Below, in pieces: positions 46,164 through 55,564 of a stretch of DNA of 64,000 nt (the first letter of the stretch is position 1; each line of letters begins with the position of its first letter). Position numbers and translations under genes: made by a program. The notes under the pieces were generated by a model. That model made no database searches, had not been told where the DNA came from, and saw only the letters and a program-made list of their open reading frames with translations. Origin of the DNA: Methylotenera sp. (GTDB lineage Bacteria; Pseudomonadota; Gammaproteobacteria; Burkholderiales; Methylophilaceae); contig JAUSAG010000042.1 in NCBI GenBank assembly GCA_030652995.1, positions 1-64,000 on the forward strand, read 5' to 3'.

Positions 46164-46709
46164 ACTGTTTACTCTTTTCTTATGATTTAAATTACTAAAA
46201 ATCACCAAGTAAGGGGTAAATGTTTGCTCGTTAGCGTCCAATGCTGTGCCATGAGTTATCACAATATCGATAATAAAGTGTTTACTTTTGGTTAAACTAT
46301 GGTTTACTATTCTGATAAGTTAGCTTATACAGAAACATATAATTAAATTATAAAGACTTATAAGCCAATAACGAACTACCAAACAAATACCGCCTTGATA
46401 GAGTGCTTTAATCAAGGTCAGTAAACAGTGTTCTACGCTGTCTGTCTGAAAATGACTGGCATCAAGGTTATGCGATCTAGACAATTGCATAACCTTTTCT
46501 TTTGGGTGAAAACAAAAGAATCTATTTACTACATATTGTGGTGTAAAACTTAATCCCCCTGTATATTTTGTGTTTGAATAAATCCGATAAGCGTGATTAA
46601 AGCATAGCGATTAAAGGTGATCAATCTGTTTTTTAATTAAAAACCTGAAAATATATTTAGTTAAGCCACCACACCCACAAAATAGATCGTAAATACTTAA
46701 TATCAGCAT
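46164..46709. other. Intergenic region between alpA and int with hairpins
   Basis: At 46392-46416 CCTTGAT pairs with ATCAAGG; at 46464-46496 AAGGTTATGC pairs with GCATAACCTT and is followed by TTCTTTT on the plus strand. In P4-type satellites this interval often holds immunity RNAs, so a small structured RNA is possible. No open frame is convincing. Confidence 0.5.
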
Positions 46710-47951
46710 CTATGCCTGCTTAAATGACAATACCTTTGCACCATCGCGTGCAAGGTCTAACTGATCACTCCACCATTGCGCTAACTGTCTGCGTTCCGCT
46801 TCATACGTAGCTTTGTTATACGTAGCCCTTATTGCGTTCTCATCTTTATGGGATAAAAAAGCCTCGATTACATCAGCTCTGAATAATCCACTCTCATTGG
46901 CTTGCGTGCTGAAAAAGTGACGGCAACCATGTGGCACAATGTGATAATCAATAAATACATTTCTAAAACACTTGCGAATAGTCGCCTCTGATAGCTCTTT
47001 ATCGTTCACACGGCTTGCAAATAGATATTCACTGCTACCCGTATATACCTGCAACTCTTTTAACGCGTCTATGGCTTGCGTAGATAGCATTATGGTGTGG
47101 GCTTTGGTCATGTGCTCTTTAGTTTTTGAGCGTTCTAGCGGTAAAGTCCAGATTGCGTTGACTAAATCAAACTCATGCCACTTGGCGGCTCTTAACTCTG
47201 TCGGTCGTTGTGCAAAATGTAATTGTAAGTAAGCGCACGTAGCCACTTCAAAACTGCCACGATACTTGGCAAGGTTACGCAATAGCGCACCCGCATCTTG
47301 CATGTTCTTTAAATGCGGATAACCTTTTACAACTGCGTTTTCTAGTCTAAGGTCTGTCGCTGGAATTGGATTTTCTGATATGAGTTTGTCACCATAAGCA
47401 AAATCAAATACCGCTTTAATCCATGATCTTGTCTGCCCCATCAATTCAAGCGCACCGCGTTTTTGCATCACTAACAGGCAATTACGCACCATGGTGTTAT
47501 CAATATCTTTTATTGGGTATTTGCCAATCACGTTATAAACATTTGCTTTAAATGTTTGCTGTATTTTCTTATGACTGGACATAGTCAACTTACGACTTTT
47601 AATAGCAAGCCAGTCTGTCGCCACTTTCTGAAAAGTATTATCCGCATCAATGGCTTTGTTCTCTTTGGCTTTTTTCTTTAATAGCACGGGGTCAACATGA
47701 TCATCTTTTACCTGCTTTGATTTTTCACGCGCCATTGCACGCGCATCACTTAGCGATAACTTAGGATAAGCCCCTAACTGGATCAGTTTAGGCTTGCCGT
47801 GTAATGTCGTTCTGAGCTGAAAGTATTTGCTGCCATTAACATGAATAAGCAGGAATAAGCCGTTGCCGTCACGAAGCGTATATTGCTTGTCTTTAGGCTT
47901 TGCAGCTTTGATTGTGAGATCGTCCAGTAAATCAGAATTTAGCTTAGCCAT
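46710..47951 (-). CDS. P4-type tyrosine integrase
   Basis: The 413-residue protein has an N-terminal arm-binding domain (LTIKAAKPKDKQYTLRDG, GLFLLIHVNGSKYF), a core-binding domain and the catalytic C-terminus. Catalytic residues are Arg in HFAQRPTELRAAKW, HxxR in PHGCRHFFST, LSHKDENAIRATYN, and the final Tyr in that ATYN region. It integrates into tRNA genes; the adjacent tRNA-Gly 3' end is the evident target. It lies right beside the tRNA copy of the att site with 180 bases between. Confidence 0.93.
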   Translation of the reverse strand: MAKLNSDLLDDLTIKAAKPKDKQYTLRDGNGLFLLIHVNGSKYFQLRTTLHGKPKLIQLGAYPKLSLSDARAMAREKSKQVKDDHVDPVLLKKKAKENKAIDADNTFQKVATDWLAIKSRKLTMSSHKKIQQTFKANVYNVIGKYPIKDIDNTMVRNCLLVMQKRGALELMGQTRSWIKAVFDFAYGDKLISENPIPATDLRLENAVVKGYPHLKNMQDAGALLRNLAKYRGSFEVATCAYLQLHFAQRPTELRAAKWHEFDLVNAIWTLPLERSKTKEHMTKAHTIMLSTQAIDALKELQVYTGSSEYLFASRVNDKELSEATIRKCFRNVFIDYHIVPHGCRHFFSTQANESGLFRADVIEAFLSHKDENAIRATYNKATYEAERRQLAQWWSDQLDLARDGAKVLSFKQA

Positions 47952-48000
47952 ACAATCCCCATCAAGTGTATAAAACGTATAAAAATTTAAGCGTATGTGG

Positions 48001-48025
48001 TTTTATACGTTTTTTTATACGTTTT
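48001..48025. repeat. Integrase-arm-like repeat, right copy
   Basis: Identical to 43404-43428, with more partial TTTTATACG/CGTATAAAA units at about 47966-47980 and 48031. These flank the att site on the integrase side. Confidence 0.65.
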
Positions 48026-48131
48026 GTAAATGGATTTTATACGCGTGCTTAGTACATAGCTGGACGCTATATATACTTAACTCATTGAATATATTGTGAA
48101 ATAATACGAATTTGGACGGTAAAAAACATTG

Positions 48132-48155
48132 AAATGGAGCGGGTGACGGGAATCG
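48132..48155. repeat. Integrative-element attachment site, tRNA copy
   Basis: The 24 bases include the last 21 bases of tRNA-Gly (T-arm part and acceptor stem, reading minus) and three flanking bases. Identical to 43327-43350. Confidence 0.92.
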
Positions 48156-48208
48156 GACCCGCGTATCGAGCTTGGGAAGCTAGCGTTCTACCATTGAACT
48201 ACACCCGC
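48135..48208 (-). tRNA. tRNA-Gly (anticodon CCC)
   Basis: The minus strand reads GCGGGTGTAGTTCAATGGTA at the 5' end and ends CACCCGCTCCA with encoded CCA. The acceptor stem (GCGGGTG/CACCCGC) and T-arm are complete. The anticodon loop is TTCCCAA, anticodon CCC. The anticodon stem CTAGC/GCTCG has one T-C mismatch at the second pair. The gene is restored in full after integration of the element at its 3' end. Confidence 0.93.
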
Positions 48209-48641
48209 AGTACAACCTACTGTTTAATAAAATCTCATGCGTTTAGCTATGTGATTTCTACAGGCACATTTTACCACTAATACCATTGGCACTATCAAAT
48301 CACTGCGCGTACTTATTTTTGCGTACCAACAGCATGGCATCCAAATTAACGCTTTGATGGCAAAAGAATAAATTTAAAAAACAACTGAAAAAATCTAAGT
48401 TTTTAAATAATAGTTATTTATTTTAACCATTAGCTAACAGTTTAACCCCCTAGGATAATTGATTGCACCTAGTCAAGTGGACTTATAAAGTGTGCCATTA
48501 AGCTAATAGAAGTGTGCGTATTTTTTACGGGTGTGCTGGCGTGTGTCATTTACACCACCGGAACGACCATAAACAACTGGCCCTTAAACTTACACGGCAA
48601 ACGGCAAATTTTGTCCATTTTTACCGGAATAACTTAACTCA
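48209..48641. other. Intergenic region before the FapF-like gene
   Basis: This 433-base AT-rich region separates the tRNA from the FapF-like gene. No sigma-54 site like that at 59347 was found. An ACCGGAATAACTTAACTCA stretch lies directly before the ATG, with a weak ribosome site. Otherwise nothing recognised. Confidence 0.4.
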
Positions 48642-49922
48642 ATGAATAATAACTTTTTTAAATTAAGCGGGGTTGCGCTAGCCGTGGCTACTTGCTTCTC
48701 ATCCAACGTTTGGGCGGCAGACTCTGCCGCCGATGCACAAGATGTGGCGCAGTTGCGCAAACAGCTTGGCGAATTAAACAGCCGTTATGAAGCGCAAGGC
48801 GCTGCCTTGCAATCTTTGGCGCAACGGTTACAACAGCTTGAAAATTCAGGCCAAGGGCAGGCAAGGCCGATGCATGCCGTGAATAAAACGGTAGTTGCGG
48901 CTGACACCAGCGCCAATCAAACGACCAGCGATGAAAGCCGGGCGGAACAAGTGACCAACGAGCCTGTGGTGAAAGAGGCTCCTGCATCGCGCGGTGCCGA
49001 GGCGGTTTATCGCGAACAGAATGCACTATTTAATAAGACTTTTACATTGGAGACAGGGGTTAGTTACAGCCACTCTGACCGTCGCCAGCTAACGCTCAAT
49101 GGCTTTTTAGCGCTGGATGCAATTTTTCTTGGCAACATTAAACTTGATAATGTTAAATCCGACATATTTCAACTTGATGTAACTGGGCGTTATGGTGTGA
49201 CAGACCGCTTACAATTTGACTTTAATGCGCCATTTCTTTACCGCACTTCAACCTTTGAATCTGCCGGTGCAGGCTCAAGCGGTACAAACTTTGATGAGCG
49301 TGATGTAAGTAATACTAACATTGGCGATGTGAGCGCGGGCGCCTATTACCGGTTATTTCCTGAAACACCGACAAGTCCAGACGTTGTTGTAAACTTAAGG
49401 GTTAAAGCACCAACCGGAAAACATCCCTATGGCATCAAGTTCAATAAGGTAGGTGATGTTGCAGCCCCAGACGATTTGCCTACCGGTAACGGTTTGTGGT
49501 CACTTTCTACTGGTGTCACCGTGGTTAAAACTGTGGACCCAGCCATTTTGTTTGCTAATATTAGTTATTCACACAACTTTAGCCGTAAATTCAGTGACAT
49601 AAGTGGAGGAGATACTCCAGTAGCAGGTGAAATTGATTTAGGCGACTCATATCAGATTGGTGGCGGTTTTGCCTTTGCATTGAGTGACCGTATGAGTACC
49701 AGCATGTCTTATGCGCACCGTTTTTCACAAAAGGCGCGCATTAAAAAATCGGGAGCTAGTTGGGATAGCATCGTAGGCAGTGATGCCAGCGCTGGCTCGC
49801 TTAACTTTGGTGTCACGTACGCCATGACTGACAAGCTTACAATGGTGGCCAACGTTGGCATGGGCGTCACGCCAGATGCACCGGATGTGACGGTGGGCAT
49901 CAAGTTCCCGTATATTTTCTAG
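48642..49922 (+). CDS. FapF-like outer-membrane transporter
   Basis: The 426-residue product has a signal peptide (cleavage near VWA-AD at 25/26), a predicted coiled coil at about 33-70 (VAQLRKQLGELNSRYEAQG, LQSLAQRLQQLEN) and a long Ala/Thr/Glu linker. A C-terminal beta-barrel of the MetA-pathway/phenol-type transporter family ends in PYIF. This signal, coiled coil, linker and barrel layout is that of FapF, the trimeric channel that exports functional amyloid subunits. The amyloid genes lie 10 kb downstream on the same strand, which supports the assignment. Plain transporter family membership is the alternative. Confidence 0.65.
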   Translation: MNNNFFKLSGVALAVATCFSSNVWAADSAADAQDVAQLRKQLGELNSRYEAQGAALQSLAQRLQQLENSGQGQARPMHAVNKTVVAADTSANQTTSDESRAEQVTNEPVVKEAPASRGAEAVYREQNALFNKTFTLETGVSYSHSDRRQLTLNGFLALDAIFLGNIKLDNVKSDIFQLDVTGRYGVTDRLQFDFNAPFLYRTSTFESAGAGSSGTNFDERDVSNTNIGDVSAGAYYRLFPETPTSPDVVVNLRVKAPTGKHPYGIKFNKVGDVAAPDDLPTGNGLWSLSTGVTVVKTVDPAILFANISYSHNFSRKFSDISGGDTPVAGEIDLGDSYQIGGGFAFALSDRMSTSMSYAHRFSQKARIKKSGASWDSIVGSDASAGSLNFGVTYAMTDKLTMVANVGMGVTPDAPDVTVGIKFPYIF

Positions 49923-49999
49923 GTGTTGCAATAATTAAGCGTAGCAAACATAGCCACTTCAAGTAAGTTCAGCCATTCGCAACAACAAGTAATTGATTA

Positions 50000-50027
50000 A
50001 TGAGCCCTTTCAGGGCTCATTTTTTTG
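50000..50027 (+). terminator. Terminator after the FapF-like gene
   Basis: ATGAGCCCT pairs with AGGGCTCAT around TTC and is followed by TTTTTTT. The hairpin makes the FapF-like gene monocistronic. Confidence 0.92.
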
Positions 50028-50304
50028 CCAGCCAACCAGGTGGTAACGCCCCGTACATTTTGCTAAACGGGCTCATTCACATCACAATTAGCAACCCCGA
50101 GCAGAACATTCAAATACTGTGCTATTTACACGTCAAAAATATCAACATTTACTCACCCTAATGCGCTAAAGCTAAATTCACCTGATATGTTATGATAAAC
50201 GCACAAGTACTGTAATTTTATTTCATACTTTAACAAAAGATACAATAGGTTATACTGCAAAATCGGTTGCAGTTTACAATTGATTACACTTGAAGAAGGG
50301 CCGT
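50028..50304. other. Intergenic region upstream of the CheB-CheR hybrid
   Basis: An AT-rich gap with no gene. It should contain the promoter of the CheB-CheR/PAS-LuxR pair. No sigma-54 consensus or recognised operator. Confidence 0.4.
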
Positions 50305-53229
50305 ATGGCAACCAAGAACGTAACCAAAAAATCGAATAAGCCAGCAGTCGCAGATAACGTGCGCGACGCTGGGTTTCCTATCATCGGCATAGGCGCTTCT
50401 GCCGGCGGGCTAGAGGCGTTTGAGCAGTTTTTTCATCATCTGCCCAATGATTGCGGCATGGCATTTGTACTGATACAACACCTTGACCCTAGCCATGGCA
50501 GCATTCTCACCGAGATTTTACAACGCTCAACACAGCTACCCGTGGTTGAGGCGCAAGACCAAATGCAGGTTGCCCCCAATGCTGTTTATGTGATTCCACC
50601 TAACCGAGATATGGCGATTTTTCATGGGAAATTGCAATTAAGTGTCCCTAATGAGCCACGCGGTCAGCGCATGCCGATTGATACATTTATGCGCTCGCTG
50701 GCTGAGGACATGGGAGAAAGGGCCATTGGCATTGTGCTCTCAGGTACTGGCACTGACGGCACACTAGGGTTGCGCACCATTATTGGTGCTGGTGGTATTT
50801 CGCTTGTACAAAAGCCAGAAAGCGCAAAATTTGACGGCATGCCCACCAGCGCCATTCAGGCAGGCTATGCCACTTACATACTACCCGCTGAAGAGATGCC
50901 GCAACAGCTAATGGGAGATTTACAGCACCTGATAGCCCCTAGCGTTGCAAAACCATCTCAACTGACTGAGGTTGGCATTAACCATATTTTAATGGCGTTA
51001 CGCAGTGGCTGTGGGCATGATTTTTCACAGTACAAAAAAACTACCATCACCCGCCGCATTGAAAGGCGAATGTCGCTGCATAGTATTGAAGATGCCGAAG
51101 TTTACTTGCGCTTTCTCAAAGAGCGTCCAACTGAGGTGCAACTGTTATTTAAAGAACTACTCATCAATGTCACTAATTTTTTTCGAGATGCTGAGGCTTT
51201 TGAGGAGTTAAAACTAAACATTTTGCCGCAAATGTTAGCAGGCAAAGACCATGATTATGTATTCCGGGTTTGGGTAGCAGGTTGCGCTACGGGCGAAGAA
51301 GCGTATTCAATTGCTATTTTGCTACGCGAATGGATGGACGAGAACCAGCGTGAGTTCAGAACCCAGATTTACGCGACCGATCTTGATGACGATGCCATAG
51401 CGACCGCACGTGCAGGTTTTTATTTACCTAATATTGCGCAAGATGTGTCTGCTGAGCGGCTACGCAAGTATTTTATCAAAGAAGACTCAGGCTACCGCGT
51501 ACGCAAAGACATTCGCGAGATGGTTGTGTTTGCTGTGCAAAACGTAATTAAAGACCCACCTTTTACCAAGCTGGATTTACTCAGCTGCCGCAACTTGATG
51601 ATCTACCTTGAGCCAGCATTGCAAAACCGGTTGATTCCTACCTTTCATTATGCGCTCAAGCCAGACGGCATACTGTTAGTTTCACCATCAGAAAGCATCG
51701 GCAATCATACCGAGCTGTTTGAATCAGTCAGCCGCAAATGGAAGCTTTACCGCGCCTTACATAGTAGCGCCTCTGCACGCAAGCTGTTGACCAGCGGTTT
51801 ATCATGGAGCACAGCTGTCACCAGCAAAGTGCCTGAGGTCATCATTAAAAAGCCTAGGGATGCCAGTTTTGTAGAGCTAACGCGACGCATGTTATTGCAG
51901 CTGTTTGCACCGGCTTCGGTCGTGACCGACATGCAGGGCAATATTCTTTTTGTGCATGGTGATACTGGCAAATATTTACGGCCTGCCCCTGGTCAGGCTT
52001 CGCTCAACGTTATTGATATGGCGCGTGAAGGTTTGCAACTCGAGTTGCTTTCCATGATTCATGCTGTTGTTAAAGATAACTTGCAGACATTAAACCGAGA
52101 AGTATCGATCTCATTTAACGGTAGCCTGTCGGTTGTAAACGTCAGCTTACGTAAACTTGAAAGCGCTGAACCAGGCGAGAATATATTGCTACTGAGCTTT
52201 CAAGATATTGAAACCACTACGCCTAAAAAATCCAAACGCTTGCCACGCACAACTGAAAGCGGCGTAAAACTGCGCATAGACACGCTAGAGCAAGAGCTTG
52301 CACATACCAAAGAAACCTTGCTGGCAACCATTGAGGAACAACAAGTCACCAATGAAGAGTTGCTCTCTAGCAATGAAGAAATGCAATCTACCAACGAGGA
52401 GCTTCAATCCACTAATGAAGAGCTGGAGACCTCTAAAGAAGAGTTGCAATCGGTCAATGAAGAGCTGATTACAGTCAATACAGAGTTACAGTTCAATATT
52501 GAGCAATTGTCAGGCATGCAAAGTGACATGAAAAACCTGCTCGACAATGTGAGCGCTGGTATTATTTTTCTAGATCAACACCTGCATATTCGCCGCTTCA
52601 CTCGTGAAGCCGTGCAAATTTATCGCTTGGTGCCAGCCGACGCAGGCCGCCACCTAGGCGACATTAAAACTAATTTGTTAGGTGACGAATTACTACTGCC
52701 TGCACAAGAAGTGCTGGAAACGCTCACGCCTTACGAGCGAGAAATACAAGCGACCAATGGCCTATGGTATCTGGTACGGATTCAGCCTTATCGCAGTTTA
52801 GATAATGTGATTGACGGGCTAGTGCTTACCTTTACCAATATCACGGCACGCATAGAAGTGGTTGCCATGCAAGATTCGCTGGCGCTGGCTGAGGGCATTG
52901 TAAATACTGTGCGCGAGCCGCTTGTGGTATTGAACAATGCTTTACAGGTGGTTTTTGTCAGCAGTTCGTTTTACACGTTGTTCAAAGTATCATCAGATGC
53001 AGTCGTCGGCCTGCCGATTTATGAGCTGGGTAGCGGTGAGTGGAACATTCAGGATTTACGTAACCTACTGGAAGCGGTGCTGACTCGCGGTGAAGTGGTT
53101 GATGATTATTTGGTTGATCATGATTTTCCGACCATTGGGCATCGAAAAATGCGACTGAATGCACGTCGCATTGTGGGGAAAATGGCCAGCACGCAACTGA
53201 TTTTACTCGCAATTGAGGAGATCAAATGA
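50305..53229 (+). CDS. CheB-CheR-PAS hybrid signalling protein
   Basis: ATG 50305 is chosen over TTG 50290 because AAGAAGGG precedes it. The 974-residue protein has a CheB methylesterase domain without a receiver (about 20-205: GIGASAGGLEAF with Ser, IQHLDPSHGS with His, GTGTDGTLG with Asp). A CheR methyltransferase follows (about 215-480: CATGEEAYSIAI, then CRNLMIYL), then a long coiled coil of EELxSxNEE repeats (about 655-735) and at least two PAS-like regions. Such hybrids usually act in non-chemotactic signalling. It overlaps the PAS-LuxR gene by four bases (ATGA). Confidence 0.9.
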   Translation: MATKNVTKKSNKPAVADNVRDAGFPIIGIGASAGGLEAFEQFFHHLPNDCGMAFVLIQHLDPSHGSILTEILQRSTQLPVVEAQDQMQVAPNAVYVIPPNRDMAIFHGKLQLSVPNEPRGQRMPIDTFMRSLAEDMGERAIGIVLSGTGTDGTLGLRTIIGAGGISLVQKPESAKFDGMPTSAIQAGYATYILPAEEMPQQLMGDLQHLIAPSVAKPSQLTEVGINHILMALRSGCGHDFSQYKKTTITRRIERRMSLHSIEDAEVYLRFLKERPTEVQLLFKELLINVTNFFRDAEAFEELKLNILPQMLAGKDHDYVFRVWVAGCATGEEAYSIAILLREWMDENQREFRTQIYATDLDDDAIATARAGFYLPNIAQDVSAERLRKYFIKEDSGYRVRKDIREMVVFAVQNVIKDPPFTKLDLLSCRNLMIYLEPALQNRLIPTFHYALKPDGILLVSPSESIGNHTELFESVSRKWKLYRALHSSASARKLLTSGLSWSTAVTSKVPEVIIKKPRDASFVELTRRMLLQLFAPASVVTDMQGNILFVHGDTGKYLRPAPGQASLNVIDMAREGLQLELLSMIHAVVKDNLQTLNREVSISFNGSLSVVNVSLRKLESAEPGENILLLSFQDIETTTPKKSKRLPRTTESGVKLRIDTLEQELAHTKETLLATIEEQQVTNEELLSSNEEMQSTNEELQSTNEELETSKEELQSVNEELITVNTELQFNIEQLSGMQSDMKNLLDNVSAGIIFLDQHLHIRRFTREAVQIYRLVPADAGRHLGDIKTNLLGDELLLPAQEVLETLTPYEREIQATNGLWYLVRIQPYRSLDNVIDGLVLTFTNITARIEVVAMQDSLALAEGIVNTVREPLVVLNNALQVVFVSSSFYTLFKVSSDAVVGLPIYELGSGEWNIQDLRNLLEAVLTRGEVVDDYLVDHDFPTIGHRKMRLNARRIVGKMASTQLILLAIEEIK

Positions 53230-54692
53230 GTGATAATTTAATCAACAAACCTGACCATAAAAGTTTAGAGGGTAGAAATAGAGCGGCTTTCGAGCGCCGT
53301 AATTTGAGGCATGAAGCTGAGCTACTATTATCCAAACAATCCAAGTTGGCAACCACGGATACACTGCCTGCAGATGAGCTATTACAGGAACTCCAAGTAC
53401 ACCAGATTGAGCTGGAGATGCAAAATGAGGAGTTGCGGCGCGCGCATATTGCATTGGAAGAATCACGCGACCGCTATTTAGATCTGTTTGAGTTTGCACC
53501 CGTGGGTTACCTTACGCTTTCATCCTCAGGCTTGATTACCGAGGTAAACTTTAGTGCAGCCGAGTTGCTGGGCTGCGAGCGTAAAAAATTATTGCAGCGC
53601 CCGTTCTCGCGATACATTGCACCCGAATGGGTTAACCAGTTTCATCTGTATATGGCGCGCTTGAGTTGTCAAAATGACAAAAAGAATTGTGATATGCAAA
53701 TCAAACGTGAAAATGGTGAGCTAAGGTTTATACACTTGGATACGCTCCCTGTAAAAGCCGAGGATGGCACGGTTACGGTGCGTATTACGCTGATTGACAT
53801 CACCGAGCGCAAGCAAGCTGAAGAAGAGCTACGTATCGCTGCCAAAGCTTTCGAGGTGCAAGAAGCCATGATGGTGACAGATACCCATAACACTATTATT
53901 CGCGTGAACAAAGCCTTTACAAGGATCACTGGCTATCAGGCTGAAGAGGCCACCGGCAAGCCGTCATCTATACTCAAGTCTGGGCAGCATGACAATGCGT
54001 TTTATCAGGCGATATTTGAGGCGATTGACCGTAACCAATACTGGCAAGGCGAAATTTGGAACCGGCGCAAAAATGGGGAGCTGTTTCCAAGCCTGATGAA
54101 CATTACAGCCGTCACCGACACAGAGGGACAGGTAACCCATTACGTAGGCTCGTTTTTAGATATTACCGTGCAAAAACAGGCAGAAAAAGTGCTGTTAGAT
54201 GCGCGCAAACACTTGGGAAAACAAGTTGAAAAAACGGTTGCCGACTTGACGCTTGCCAAAGTAGAGGCTGAAGAAGTGAATACTGCACTAAGAGTCATGA
54301 TTAAACTGCGGGAGACGGAAAGTTCAGACGCTAAAAATCTACTGATTCTTGAACTCAAGCAGGAAGTGATGCCATTTTTACAAAAGCTTAAAGGCGCTAG
54401 CCGTGAACCCAAGCAGGTGCGTCTGCTGAACGCGCTGGATAGCAATTTGCAGCGGCTGATTACTTCTTACGGTTCAGCGTCCAGCCTTTCATCTGTGTAT
54501 AAAGCCCTAACGCCCAAAGAAATTCAAGTGGCCTCCATGGTGCGTGAGGGTGCCTCCACCAAGGCCATTGCCGCAACCTTGTCACTTTCACCAGAAACCA
54601 TCAGCATTCACCGCAAAAACATTCGCTCAAAGCTCGGCCTCAGCAGTAAATCAGATAACCTGCGAAGCTATCTGATTACACTACACAACTAA
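53226..54692 (+). CDS. PAS-PAS LuxR-type regulator
   Basis: The 488-residue protein has an N-terminal coiled coil (LLQELQVHQIELEMQNEELR), two PAS domains (about 75-195 and 200-320; LFEFAPVGYLTL, AMMVTDTHNTIIRVNKAF), a linker helix and a C-terminal LuxR HTH. The HTH reads LTPKEIQVASMVREGASTKA and IAATLSLSPETISIHRKNI. No transmembrane segment or receiver is seen. It overlaps the CheB-CheR hybrid, so the hybrid may signal to it. It could regulate nearby biofilm genes; this is inference. Confidence 0.9.
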   Translation: MSDNLINKPDHKSLEGRNRAAFERRNLRHEAELLLSKQSKLATTDTLPADELLQELQVHQIELEMQNEELRRAHIALEESRDRYLDLFEFAPVGYLTLSSSGLITEVNFSAAELLGCERKKLLQRPFSRYIAPEWVNQFHLYMARLSCQNDKKNCDMQIKRENGELRFIHLDTLPVKAEDGTVTVRITLIDITERKQAEEELRIAAKAFEVQEAMMVTDTHNTIIRVNKAFTRITGYQAEEATGKPSSILKSGQHDNAFYQAIFEAIDRNQYWQGEIWNRRKNGELFPSLMNITAVTDTEGQVTHYVGSFLDITVQKQAEKVLLDARKHLGKQVEKTVADLTLAKVEAEEVNTALRVMIKLRETESSDAKNLLILELKQEVMPFLQKLKGASREPKQVRLLNALDSNLQRLITSYGSASSLSSVYKALTPKEIQVASMVREGASTKAIAATLSLSPETISIHRKNIRSKLGLSSKSDNLRSYLITLHN

Positions 54693-54979
54693 TCACGCTT
54701 AAAAAAATCAACCTCAGAATAACCATTTATTTAAGAAAAATGGTTAATACGCATAGCCATTCCTTACCTTTTACTCTCCCTTTATTTGCAATTGCTTGTG
54801 CTTTTTTATGCGCATACGATGAAGGTGTGGAGTTGCCAGCACTTAATTAACGTAAACGTTAGTGTTTGGGTGGTGCACGCAATTTCATTATTCATAGCCA
54901 TGACTAAGGCTTGATTGCAGAGCATGACGAACACTTTGCCACGGTGATTGTTAGTGATTATTTAGTAAAGGACTAAAAA
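54693..54979. other. Intergenic gap after the PAS-LuxR gene
   Basis: No gene is seen before the 54980 frame. The sequence is AT-rich, with no clear terminator. Confidence 0.35.
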
Positions 54980-55225
54980 ATGAGACACGCATGGGACACA
55001 AAGAGCAAGAAAAATAAATACGGTGCGGAGGATAGGGAGCCTTTTTATGATAAACATGCGCACTCGGTTGCTTCACGGTCTTATCATCAGGCGAAACAGT
55101 GTGGGTTTTTCTCTGGAAAAAACATACTTGAGTCACTAGAACAAGAAACGCAATATGCGGTTGGCTCAATCTCTAGGCGGAATAGCGGGCAATATAAAAG
55201 TAATACGAGCGAGGATCTTGTTTAG
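54980..55225 (+). CDS. Hypothetical small protein (81 residues)
   Basis: The frame begins MRHAWDTKSKKNKYGAEDRE with AAAGGA about seven bases upstream. The product is charged and probably soluble, with no hydrophobic segment and no recognised family. It stands alone between two signalling genes. It may be real or chance; the ribosome-site spacing is the main support. Confidence 0.35.
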   Translation: MRHAWDTKSKKNKYGAEDREPFYDKHAHSVASRSYHQAKQCGFFSGKNILESLEQETQYAVGSISRRNSGQYKSNTSEDLV

Positions 55226-55564
55226 GAGTCCGACCGTGTGTTTACCATATGCTTAATACAAATCTTTACTCGAAGTTGCTTGATGTAAAAAACATTCAAG
55301 TTGTTATTTAGTTTCGTGCATACGACTTTTCATGTGCTTTCACTCAGAATAATGAGCTTTAGCTCATATATTACGTGGGGAAGCCAAATACTGGCTTAGC
55401 ACTTAGTAGATTAATAGTACTTATCAGTTTATTCTGATCGTAGTACCGATAGTGGTGCAAAGGTGTTACTCATAACAAACACAGATGACTCGTTATAACC
55501 GAACCGTTTCCGCCCCCTGCAAGGGGTCGGGAATATTTAGCCCAATGAACAATCTAGAATAAAA
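55226..55564. other. Intergenic region with a repeat tail before the GGDEF gene
   Basis: No gene is seen. From 55511 it contains CCGCCCCCTGCAAGGGGTCGG and then TATTTAGCCCAATGAACAATCT, an imperfect copy of 58905-58950. The GGDEF gene's start lies at the edge of this repeat. Confidence 0.5.
55511..55564. repeat. Repeat copy A (CCCCCTGCAAGGGG...GAACAATCT)
   Basis: The segment with a CCCCTGCAAGGGG palindrome and TATTTAGCCCAATGAACAATCT closely matches 58898-58951 (TATTTAGCCTGATGAACAATC). It lies directly before the ATG of the GGDEF gene. Confidence 0.65.

Larger units (their letters stand above)
43327..48155. mobile_element. 4.8-kb tRNA-Gly integrative element (satellite or island)
   Basis: Bounded by identical 24-bp att repeats, the 4.8-kb segment contains a P4-type integrase next to the tRNA copy, an AlpA-like regulator and a tight chain of small genes, all on the minus strand. 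No capsid, terminase, conjugation or replication gene is recognisable. The size, integrase type and AlpA suggest a phage satellite or small mobilisable island dependent on a helper. The non-coding left end (43,357-43,958) has repeated motifs that could be a replication or transfer origin. Confidence 0.85.

Noticed and set aside
48284-48305. TGGCAC upstream of the FapF-like gene, possible sigma-54 promoter
   Set aside because: The -12 element (TTGC) is not present at the required spacing.
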